A stretch of 64,000 nucleotides of DNA from Oopsacas minuta (lineage: Eukaryota > Porifera > Hexactinellida > Lyssacinosida > Leucopsacidae), in the NCBI GenBank assembly GCA_024704765.1, contig JAKMXF010000255.1, positions 124,001-188,000 on the forward strand. The letters run 5' to 3'. The notes under the pieces are model-generated. The model made no database searches. It was not told where the DNA came from and saw only the letters and a list, made by a program, of their open reading frames with translations. The position numbers and the translations under genes are program-made. Position 1 is the stretch's first letter. Every line of letters begins with the position of its first letter. Positions 35,101 through 44,600 of the stretch are shown here, piece by piece.

Positions 35101-38029
35101 CAGATTTAGGATAGCTCGATTCTAAACCTTCAAACATGCTCTTTCTCTTCCTCAACTTATCCTGGCGTGGAGGGAAACAGAGTGGAGCATACCCTAAGTT
35201 ATCATTTATTATATACTGTCTGCACTTATTACTAGTCCGTCTAATATTCCTCAAATCCGCACGCTCTGTCTTCAACTTTTTAACAAATCTCCTAGTCGCA
35301 TATCCTCTCCAAGCACTTTGTATACTAATAATAGCATTCAGCTGTTTCTGAATAAGCAAGCGTAGTAGATATCCCCTACTGTAAGCCTGAGCAGTTATAA
35401 TGCTCTGTCTAAAACGAGTATTTCTACGCTTAGCTAACCAAATACGGACTGATTTCTGTAAGAACACTATTCTCCGTAGAATAATTGAATTAAGCTGCTC
35501 GTCTAAACACAAGCCTTCATCTCCACGAATAAATACTTTAGTTTTACCGACTTGAAAACTATTCGGTGGGAGATATTGCTGCTTTAAGAAGTCATTGATA
35601 ATGACATGAGAAGGTCTGACGTCATTAGGTTGTTGCCTTATAAGAGGTTGATATTTAAAGAGGAATGATTGGAATGTCATCCGTATGGAATATCCTGCTT
35701 GCCTAACCTGGATTGCTTCGAATAATCCGGAGTAATTTAGCTGGTATTTTACAACTTCATCGTTAAAGTACTTCGGCTGTTGACTTGCATTTGAACGAAT
35801 ACACTTGATAAAGAAAGGATTAGCAGAGGACAATTGTACCAGGAGATTCTGAAGAGAAGTCTGGTATTGTGATACAACAGTAGGTGCTCCTCTCATCTCC
35901 TGGACATCAAAACTGTTGAATCGAGGCTTATCTGGAGGTGGTTTTGATTTAGAATTATAAGATTTTTTCTTATTACGTCTGCGACTTGGGAGTCTAAGTG
36001 GAGACCCAATAGGAGTATAGCTATTCATAAATCTAATGGAATTTCCAGCTTGTCCTTCCTTCTTGTTATAACTAAGTTTAGTGGTAGGTTCAGAATTCTT
36101 AGACACTGAATGTTCTTCGTGAAAAGCTTCATGTGTCTTGAAATTTGAGTTTAGAGATGGTATAACGAGGGTGGTATGTTTCGGACCTGCTGCTGGTGGA
36201 TTTGACTCAGGGGATGATGAGTTCAATCTTGTAGTGAGAGTAGATTTAAAATTCTGGACAGCTCTAAATACAATACCCAATTTACGCCATTTTAGCCTGC
36301 CAATTGGCTCAGCCCCAATCAATTCCCTTACTAAATAATCCTCACTGGTTCGTAGCAGTTCTATAATGCTATGAGACATCAAGTCTGTATTCTTCTCAGT
36401 AAACTGTTTGATATGATAGGTAACAGAACCTGCGAAATGTGACACCGTAAAGTTAGGACTCTGGTGTTTTAGTTGTGGAGTTTTGAAATATGAACTATTC
36501 TTGTGACACGAAATAAACTTGTCATACAGACTGAGGTCATTTCCGCCAGGCATAGTAGATTCGTCATTTATAAGAACGAATAATCCTTTTGGTCGTTTGG
36601 AGAATAGATTGATACAACCTGTATTATCCTTGTATGCAATATGCTTCCATTCAATCTTATCGTTCATATACTCATCCTGCTCAGCTTTAAGAACAAAGTC
36701 CATGAAGTAATGGTGTAACTGTTCATTAGCGTAGTTAATACAGAATTGTTCAAACGAATTATTGCAAACGTTCTCAAAGCCGAATATATCAAGTATGCCG
36801 ATTGTTCTGATTCTAACTTCACTCATAGCAATTTTCCCCTTTAGGATATCATTAATTCTGAAGAGAATCCAATCAAACAATGAACTGTATAGAGCTTTAG
36901 CTAGGGAATCTCGTGTCTGAATCATTTGATCGTAAGTACAAGGTATCAGTATTTTTTCGCTTCCTACTGTTTTCAGTCTATTTTTTAGAGTTTGTGTAAG
37001 CAGTGTTTGGGACACTTTCAACAACTCAGAGACAAGGTTTAACTCCCTTTTTGTACTAGAATCAATTACAGCTGTAATGTCTGAGTATTTGAATTTAAGA
37101 TTCCCCAAATGTAGGATAGCAGATAGAATAGAGAAGATATTGAATTGTAGACGTCCATCTATCCGCAGTGACGTCAGGAGGTTACATAGCCTAGTAAATC
37201 CGTCAATATCACTTTTGGTAGGAGTAATATTAGAACGTGAAAGATAAGAATATTGTGTGCTATTATTAAGATACAGATCCTGCTTTAATTGATCAGTAGC
37301 TCCACTCAGAAGGTAGTAGAATACATGGAAGTTCCTCTCTCCATCTTCTTGTGATACAAGTCTGCATTGTTCAAGCAAATACTTCTCAATAAAAGCGCCT
37401 CTGCACGTACCAGTCTCATTGAAACAGAGAGTAACGTATTTGCCGAAACGACTAGAGTTATGGTTATGTAATGTAGTTGCGTTACCAAACGCTTCTAGGA
37501 CAGGACCTGCATATATAATATAGTCAAGAATATCCTGAGGAAGTAGCATACCGCTAAGACTAGTCAAATGCTTCAAGAGAAATTTAGTAGTTTCAGTTTT
37601 CCCACTCCCACTTTCTCCTCCAATTATAATGCTTTGATTTCTATCCTCTTTGAGCATATCCTGGTAGGCAGCGTCAGCAATAGCAAACACGTGTGGGGGA
37701 AGATCGTGTAGCCGTACGCCTTGATAGAACTTTACGTATTTAGGATTGTGAATTGGCATAAAATAGTATGGATTAACTGAGATTAAAATTGGTCCAGCAA
37801 ATGTGTAAATATTGTCTTTAGCAAATCTATTCTTAATAGTAGTAAGCAGGGATTTTTCAGTTAAGTCTTTCAATTGAGTTACATCGTTGTCAGTCGCGAA
37901 AATACTATCTTCTAAACTGACTGAGAGTGTATTTGTCCTTTTCAATTTGTAGCCAGACATCCTTTTGCTTTGCTCAAACAATTTCGACTCTCGTCTTGAC
38001 ATTCGCTTGTAAGAGAAAGCTAGTGACAT
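32195..38029 (-). CDS. MYO9: Unconventional class IX myosin with RhoGAP domain, intronless
   Basis: One uninterrupted ORF of 1,944 residues. In order: myosin motor (about 50-850) with the P-loop GESGSGKTE near 140 and DIFGFE relay region; a long basic insertion in loop 2 (about 610-700), a class IX hallmark; three IQ-like repeats (about 850-915, the last SIQSAWRGYATRR); a disordered Ser/Arg-rich region; an atypical C1 zinc finger near 1400 (PCNKC); a more regular C1 near 1600 (VCEFC); and a RhoGAP domain (about 1660-1830) with the arginine finger in EGIYRKC (codon 32942-32944). Family knowledge: class IX myosins are single-headed actin motors that switch off Rho at actin-rich sites. The N-terminal RA domain of vertebrate MYO9A/B is absent: the motor starts after about 50 residues, and a TAG lies in frame 12 nt upstream of the ATG. 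The total absence of introns is unusual. Confidence 0.95.
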   Translation of the reverse strand: MSLAFSYKRMSRRESKLFEQSKRMSGYKLKRTNTLSVSLEDSIFATDNDVTQLKDLTEKSLLTTIKNRFAKDNIYTFAGPILISVNPYYFMPIHNPKYVKFYQGVRLHDLPPHVFAIADAAYQDMLKEDRNQSIIIGGESGSGKTETTKFLLKHLTSLSGMLLPQDILDYIIYAGPVLEAFGNATTLHNHNSSRFGKYVTLCFNETGTCRGAFIEKYLLEQCRLVSQEDGERNFHVFYYLLSGATDQLKQDLYLNNSTQYSYLSRSNITPTKSDIDGFTRLCNLLTSLRIDGRLQFNIFSILSAILHLGNLKFKYSDITAVIDSSTKRELNLVSELLKVSQTLLTQTLKNRLKTVGSEKILIPCTYDQMIQTRDSLAKALYSSLFDWILFRINDILKGKIAMSEVRIRTIGILDIFGFENVCNNSFEQFCINYANEQLHHYFMDFVLKAEQDEYMNDKIEWKHIAYKDNTGCINLFSKRPKGLFVLINDESTMPGGNDLSLYDKFISCHKNSSYFKTPQLKHQSPNFTVSHFAGSVTYHIKQFTEKNTDLMSHSIIELLRTSEDYLVRELIGAEPIGRLKWRKLGIVFRAVQNFKSTLTTRLNSSSPESNPPAAGPKHTTLVIPSLNSNFKTHEAFHEEHSVSKNSEPTTKLSYNKKEGQAGNSIRFMNSYTPIGSPLRLPSRRRNKKKSYNSKSKPPPDKPRFNSFDVQEMRGAPTVVSQYQTSLQNLLVQLSSANPFFIKCIRSNASQQPKYFNDEVVKYQLNYSGLFEAIQVRQAGYSIRMTFQSFLFKYQPLIRQQPNDVRPSHVIINDFLKQQYLPPNSFQVGKTKVFIRGDEGLCLDEQLNSIILRRIVFLQKSVRIWLAKRRNTRFRQSIITAQAYSRGYLLRLLIQKQLNAIISIQSAWRGYATRRFVKKLKTERADLRNIRRTSNKCRQYIINDNLGYAPLCFPPRQDKLRKRKSMFEGLESSYPKSDINPKTSATITMSNPDSNNFRKSYLQAVHSTQYKIYESRDNDSNKYDLSKVKRKYEDNVLSPRHMKARSSSVEIDKVRPGSVNEMIQGLELDKHPMNLPNRTSQTLSRYSFLESSDHNIINPAVQKYAVSYSKSYDFNSTSFTPNPPPRTPPKDIFTKLIKSHCNYLNNMPLERETIFKQNSSLHLSNNSRFNAEMFQEKLTSPLPTNYNHIKVKRSRAKPVVRREAIRVVSPSIERPYFLPCSPLASANNFFPKVVQDDNTDGHNLSSCVMSSGRVPKRNRNVELIKVKSLADISPFELIFEGKVEREGSPFKSSLSLTQSVDSKREFSEFRPRAITVSTLNPGSKGLTRSLHLGSNKSIDSPLHPTTTVQSRLYSFASSPFKRDRPRKDKRLKGKVKTGLLQSYAHGHEPKQYNGASFQKVPCNKCMRLLHPPFLKGKVFRCALCNQIFHENCMPFANTCPSSSGDVVIARNLSDMGRLISFLLDKKDALSERPRQKDTMDDFYILTLERMHANMLASTSLKAQMLSQEAMLSKTQTITIRNMLHDFSLLLTPIVSDTKSQLMLRNVFMNLLEDYLIERSREDSDPNSTVPTQAIKVLQRRKEIQKPKLILGHTFLEKHFNVLTVCEFCDEPMSLVESGQYCQACDYVCHKSCLSHVKSPCVTCCETLDENDTKTEKLSHFGRSLNSLSKSHTELPPIFELCLKSIESTGLMSEGIYRKCSAKSKVTRFIAAIDEDLENVDWESYDVHAMCSGVKTFLNELPDPLLTFDLYDRCIIAAKISERTEKVRAIQAILQLLPPMNYKCLERLVFHMAQICKLEEHNKMCPHSLAIIFAPVLLRSPDDMPLIELAKVMPLQTVFLQIIIEEHLKKLRETMDDLEQLDRARRNTIRKIKQITQDDNKSDSGIFDQALQEDPVSTLRWKQLNTQLADIETQQFSLTIELARLDLGDSSAEDSSSHDSMEAMID

Positions 38030-39139
38030 TTCTGATTTATTCTAATTTTAAGCACAATTTTATATGTAACTTTAAAGTTTAATATGTAATGATATTAATG
38101 AAACAAGCACAAAACAGCGCTTTAATAAACAAACAAGCAATGAGCATAATACCATTATGTGATAATTATTATATACACGCTCAATAGGCGATCAGTTCAT
38201 TTGGGTAAACTTTACACTATGAACAATAGTCCACTATATATTCACTCACACATAGGCTTCCAACGGAGTAATAAAATGAGTGATGCCGTAACGAATTTGT
38301 TAATTTTTGAGAAGAACTTTGACAATAATAGAGGCGATAAGAAAATAAAAATGAATAAAAGTAATTTGCAAATGGATAGAGTAATATATTTCTTGGGTTT
38401 CGAGAAAAACACTTTTTCAAGGATGGTTTGTCAATGACTTGATTCAAACTGGTAATGTGAAAATCAACACTATATTGTTTAAGGATAATTGGGTAACATA
38501 GATAATTCGTTATCTTGATGCCCCTCACTGCATTTTTATAAGAAATCAAATTGTATTGGGAAGCGCATTCATAACAATCACGCAGCCAATATTCAAAACA
38601 AATGTGAACCAAATACTTATCCGAAAAACAAAGCAACTGGTGTCTTCAACTTTAGAAAATATCTGGATTCAAATTTCGAACTTTAGCAAAGTATAATTAA
38701 AATAAGGTATCAGTGAATCAATTCATCCATTAGATTATATGATTAATAATATTGTTATGTAAACTCTTAAAACAGGATTATTTCCATTGAGACATAATGT
38801 CTTTTTTGGTTATTCATTGAAGTTATGTGTTGTAGTAGTGTTCATGTCAATGTGTATGTTCTAGAGACTATAATCTGATAACTATATAATTATATGCATT
38901 CTTGTGTATACACTTTGTATCTAAGGTAGTTAGTCACGCAAATTAATTAACCACAGAGATAGCATCTGGACACATATTATACAAAATATGGCATAATACT
39001 GGTTGTATATGACACAAGTAATACAGTTAAAACAATTAATAAAATATTATTTTACATCGCAGGGTTATAAGCAGTTACAGAATGGAGCTATAAAAAGTTT
39101 ATATATACACAGGGTCTAAAAGCTAACCTTTTAAGATCA
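38030..39139. other. Gap between sesquipedalian and myosin IX
   Basis: About 1.1 kb holding the 5' flank of myosin IX and the 3' flank of the sesquipedalian gene. Two overlapping antisense frames (38159-38437 plus; 38217-38636 minus) have no recognisable domain and contradict each other, so neither is called. Confidence 0.5.
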
Positions 39140-41229
39140 TTAAAGAAGGCTTCGTGAGCCAGTAGGGCTAGGACTCCCCTCCTGAACTAGCAATCTCTCT
39201 CCAATCAGATCTTCCAGCACTGTCATATTCTCAAATTGACTCTGTCTAGATTTTGCATCTTTATGAGCTGTTATTACAGATATAACAGGTCCTCTTAAAC
39301 GACTACCACGTATGATCCCCTCGTCCAAGCATCCCTTCTCTCCGCCGGATTTATCTAACTCGTCAACAGACCCCCCAACAGATCCACTCGCCGGTAACAA
39401 CTCACTTTTAAGAGGATTTGTAAGATCTGTTTCACTACAAACACGTACAGGTATAAGCCCTCCCTCCTCATCCTCTCTCATCTCGTCATCTAGATGCGTG
39501 ACTCTAGGGACCTCATAGACAATAGGTACATCTGTAAATTCTATCAGAGGCTTCTCCTTAGCTGGTATTGTGGGTACTTCAAGTAGGGGAGTAGCTCTAT
39601 AAAGTATGATATAATACGCTTATGCTAATCCGAACAGCACTGTTCCATTTGCAAAATAATTCGTTCTGATTAATGAAATGAATTGAAGCAATAATATAGG
39701 ATATAGGAAAATAAAACACAAATGTAAGGGCTAGTTTCTCACCCACACGCTTATTACAGCATATATGTAATGTCTAGATTAGAATTTGCTTACCAAACCA
39801 GCACTCAACACCTAATATCATTGCCTAATGATTATCCAAGACTCCTAGTACATTAGGTGTAGAGCCTGTAATTTGAAACGTATAGAGACATATACGTATA
39901 TGTGGAAAATACAGAAAATGGCCGATATATCGAACAATGCTCTAAAGAACAATAATTATATCCAGAAATTCATAGTTATTGTGTTTAGTCAATTATTATT
40001 AAATATTTGCGAATTTCGCGGCTAATAATAACGTCAGAATCTCTCTAGGTGATCCAAAATAAATCAGCTGATTCACACTTTCTTTAACTGATATCAAATA
40101 AGTGCAACTAACAAGAACAACAACAACAACATTATTATACGACAGATTTAAGTGATAACCTATAAGCTAACAGATTATGATTGTATGCTTGGTAACAAGT
40201 AAGCGCAGCATACTTATATTTAGCTGCGCTAACAAACGCGATACTTTATTACCAAATATGTGTAATTAGGAGCAAAGTTTAAACTTAGGAATTCTGCATG
40301 TGTGTGTGTTGTGTAGTTGTTAAGGTTTTAGAATACATTCTGAGTGATAATATGCCTTAAGAAACGGTAAAAATTCAGTTTTCTTACGAATATTTATCTT
40401 CGTCTTTACCATGTCTTAAAAGCGAGTCGATTGGGAAAGTTTTGCATTGCAATTGAGTCATTACCAAAATATACAAACAGTGAAACCTCATTAATACCAA
40501 CACCAACGGACGAGCAAAATTTGTTCGTATTGTAACCGGAACAATACCTATTGAATAATTATTGTAAGGAACCAAGTTTGTGTAATATTTTGTTCGTCTT
40601 ATCAGATATTCGTATTCACGAGGTTCTACAGATAATATTTACCCTGCTTCTTGATCAGGAATACCTCCTCCATTAACAATCTGTTCTAATTTCTTCTCCA
40701 ATTCAATCACTAATTTTCTAAGACAATCATAACTTGCATGTTCTAATGCTTTTATCCAAGATACCATATCCTCCTCATACTCAGCTAGGAATTGGTAATC
40801 ACGACTGTGTAGAACATTAAAGGTTATTGAGAAACTCAATTTCTGTGTAATATCCCTTGAAACTTTATAGTTCTCAAGGATGATCAGTCCTACGGGAAAA
40901 GAGGATATTAATATTTCGAATCCATTCCATATACTGCAATACAAATTTTGAGATCTTTTGGGGCCCTTACTGTCGTCCGTGGACCACCAAGGATGAATGG
41001 ACGGTGGGAAAGACAATTATACGAAACGATAATTGAATATATAATTAGTACCAATCGGCTCTTTATCATCACGTTTCTCAAAGTAGAATAGAAGATTGCC
41101 TTTGAGTATAAACCATCTCTTCTGATAGCTAGCTCCAACTGCTGCTCCTTTCTTAAATAAAAATCCTTCTTTATCAATCGGAGAGGAAGATGAAGCGAAT
41201 CTAATAAGATCTTTCTCGTTTAGTTTCAT
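39140..41229 (-). CDS. PHETA: Sesquipedalian (PHETA) PH-domain protein, 3 exons
   Basis: My splice model is 41229-41052, 40889-40643 and 39596-39140, giving about 293 residues (vertebrate PHETA1/2 are about 250-260). Exons 1 and 2 encode a PH domain: EGFLFKKG, YQKRWFILKGNLLFYFE, EPIGLIILENYKV and a final helix with the invariant Trp (MVSWIKALEHASYDCLRKLV), followed by a short coiled coil (LEKKLEQI). Family knowledge: sesquipedalians sit on early endosomes and recycling vesicles, bind the inositol phosphatases OCRL and INPP5B through a C-terminal F&H motif, and help endosome-to-TGN traffic. Exon 3 is acidic and disordered. Its MTVLEDLIGERL segment could be the F&H position, but the diagnostic Phe and His are not there. 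The second intron is 1,046 bp and holds a MITE and a hairpin. Confidence 0.88.
40202..40230. repeat. Small hairpin in sesquipedalian intron 2
   Basis: AGCGCAGC (40202-40209) pairs with GCTGCGCT (40223-40230) across 13 bp. An outer pair TTGGTAA / TTACCAA at 40189-40195 and 40249-40255 may mark the ends of a small decayed MITE. Weak. Confidence 0.45.
40478..40631. mobile_element. MITE-like element, 154 bp, AACCTC ends
   Basis: The left end CAGTGAAACCTCATTAATAC and the right end reversed CTGTAGAACCTCGTGAATAC match at most positions. It lies in sesquipedalian intron 2, only 11 bp from the exon 2 donor. The TA duplication is not clear, so the boundaries are approximate. Confidence 0.65.
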
Positions 41230-41600
41230 GGTATACCAGCTATTTAGAATTCAAAATATTATTCCTAGGTAAACTAGCGTATTATGAGTAATATTGGGCT
41301 CGTTAACATTGGTGAAAAGTTCGAACAAAATGAGTTAAAGAGTGATTAAAGTGAGTCACTGGCTCTGAAACGATCAACGATTGTCACAGATTGATAGATA
41401 TCGGTTAGCCAGCCAAGATTAACTATATCAGATAGTGAATATTCAATTTGTTGTTTGAATACAGCACAATAAACACAAAATAAAAATATGGTAAAATTTA
41501 ATTATTTGAATAAAAAGAATCTTAAAAAGCAAGCAAATATCTAATAAAGAAAGTACAAATTAAATTTACATCATATTAAAAGCTTATAAAACAGTGCTGT
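41230..41600. other. Gap between RNF213-like gene and sesquipedalian
   Basis: About 370 bp of AT-rich sequence holding the 3' flank of the RNF213-like gene and the 5' flank of the sesquipedalian gene. Nothing else recognised. Confidence 0.5.
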
Positions 41601-44600
41601 TTAGATGTACATCTTTGCTTCTTTAGGGATGATATCGTATACATTTTCTTGATCTCTGAGAATACCTGAAGGATGTCTGGAGGGAGCTTCTAACCGCTGA
41701 AGCAGGTCGTAGTAGGAGATCTCTGTATCAAAGAAATCTAGGTTGTAATGGTAGAGGATATTACCAGACATGTCGATACTGTCGTCTTCATTGTGCTCAC
41801 AGAAGTAGGGAAGGTGGATGTTCCAGAAGTCAACAACGTTTTCCTCCCATTTCTGGAGCTTTGGGTGTTTAGCTTTCAACTGAGATACAATTCTAAACAA
41901 AATATCAAGTTAATAATTAAAGAGTACAGTAGAACTCGGATAAGACGTACTCGGCTTAAGACGTACACTCGGTTAAGACGTACCATTTCTTATATCCCAA
42001 AATATCAGTCATCATTATTTGTAATGCAAACATATTCGGATAAGACGTACACTCGGTTAAGACGTACTAATTTCTGTTTCCCGAGCGGGTACGTCTTATC
42101 CGAGTTCTACTGTATTATTCTGGGGATACAACTCACGATTTTATCTTGAGGATAAGATGAACATAATGCTCATTAGTAACTTCCTGATTCAACAGATTAA
42201 TGAGACTCCTGTGAGTGATGTCATGTGGATGAACGTGGTTTAATATCTCTTCCATAGAACTCTTAAAAAATTGTACGAAATATACATTAGTACATTTCTA
42301 TATAACGTATTTGTTGATAAGCTTACCTTAGGATTCTGTATGATAAAGCTCTCTTTATACTGTAGTTTAACTTGTAAATCATCCAAGAATATCCGGAGAG
42401 GCTCAATGTTCTCAAAATGTCCAACTCGGTTATCTAAAATGGTCCAATTGGTTAGAATTAATATTCTAAAAAAAAGAAGTAAAGTAAATACCTAAGCACT
42501 GCTGCACATCAAATTCCAATTTTCTCTCCACTTTGGGAGGGAGAGGTTTCTTTACGGAGTACGTCAGATGACAAAACTCATAATACTTGAGGCTGAGTTT
42601 GTCGTAGAAGAATTTGAAACATTCAAAAAGATGAATTATCTGCAATTCTGCTAGAATAGTAGATTGACTTTTGGAGAGTCTAAAAGACAATTCAAAATTA
42701 TGAAATACAACTTTTAAATAAATGAGAAATAACTTACTTATTAAATTCAAATTGAGAGAATGCTCCTTGAAGAGAATCTTGGTTCATTATGTGTTTAGCA
42801 TACATACCTAATGTAAATTCTGCCCATTGCTTATCTCCAGGCTATTATAAAACAAAAATTATATCATACACGCAGAACCACGCAATTCACATATACACAT
42901 TACATATTTTTTCTGAGGAAAGCAATTACTTACAGTAATATTTTGACTCTGTATAAGGAAACTTGTCACAGTCTGTAAGCCTTTCAATAATATCAATACA
43001 TTGTTGTAATCTAACATATGAAAGTGGTACTCCAGATCTCTGATTAGATTCTCTGGCAGCAATGCCTACATATAAGTAAGGGGAATAAATCATGAAAAAA
43101 CCGATCGTTAAAACGATTCATACATTAAAAATGTAATAAATATAAATGCATATGATTTATACCCAATTACCTTGAAGGGCTGTGTCAACAGATCATTGAA
43201 CACATCGATTTTATAGTATTGGGAAGATGATTGCCTAGAAATATTACATTAGTAGTAATTTGATAGGCAACAAATATCTGTCATAAGCCTGGGCTTAAAC
43301 ATACGCTATAGGGTGTGGTATACGGAAATGATACTCCTTCTCAATTGGATCTTCAAACTTAAATTTTGGAGAAATATAAGCCATAATTAAGTCTCTCTCT
43401 AACCCATCCAAATTGAACCCGCCCTGTATTTCTTTTATAACGATAAAGCTATCAGGAGCTCTCCTACGGTAGAACTTTGAAACTTCTAGTTTATCTTCAG
43501 TTAATGTTAGCGGGGGATCTCCTCTACAACACGTAAAGCTAAGAACACAAACAACATAAAATATGATGGAAATATTATTCTACAATATCTGCCAAACCTG
43601 TCATGTCTAAATTGTACTAGCTCACTCTGAGTCAGGTCAGTGATCATATTAGATATAGCAGAGTCTTGTGTTGGGAGAATACTGGGAGCTGTTTCACTGG
43701 AGTATCCTAGAATCTTACTAGTACATTTGTTAACTAGATCTATCAAGCCGTTGTGTAGTTTTATCTACAGAAACAATAAAATTTAAAACCTATTCTATAA
43801 TTTATCTATTTAGACACTTACAATATCTTTTATGATGGTCAGAAGGATGTTTAAAGGTGGATTATTTGTGTCTCTACCTTTCTCTTCCACATTTAAGACA
43901 TCATACATCCGTAGAGGTTTAGGCAATTCACCCCCAAGGTCTAGATTAGGCTTTCTCAATGCTACATATTCTGGTAGATAATTCTCAAAGTTCTTTACTA
44001 ATTCTTTCAATTCGATCAAGCTTGGATGTCTGTTACAAACTTCTCTAACAAAATTAGTTAGAGACTTGCTAATAGCCATTTCTTTAAGTAGAACATAGTT
44101 CAAATCAACGTGAAACATTTCATAGAGTTTGAGAGCAATGGGGAGTAACATTGCGCCGACTCGAAGAGGTTTTCTGAGTGAGATAAAGGCTAAAATGACG
44201 TCATGATTATTAAGCTGTTCTGTATTCTTCGGTTCAATGTATGCAAGAATGCTCTTTGCCGTTATAGGCTTAGGAATTCGAGTATTGAGGGTCCATAAGT
44301 TGTGAGCGAGATCTGGATTCCGAATAGAAGCAAGTTTAATATGGTTCAAACTAAACTTATGGAATCGATAATGAATTTGTCGCTCGAATCTAACAATATC
44401 TTTCAAATCGAGTAGCAAATTAACAGGTTCCATAGCACTGTCAGTCATCAGTGTTTTCTTGAAAAAGTGCCTAATGACAGATACCATATCCTCCTCATAT
44501 ACACCGCTAACCTCTATCAAGAGAGACCAACATTTTCTGATATCTCCAATCAGATTCATTACCAGATCCCTACAGTATTTCTCTGAGAATAATTTACACT

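Noticed and set aside
38159-38636. Two overlapping opposite-strand frames (92 and 139 codons)
   Set aside because: They overlap each other on opposite strands, show no domain, and the minus-strand one does not resemble the RA domain expected upstream of a myosin IX motor.
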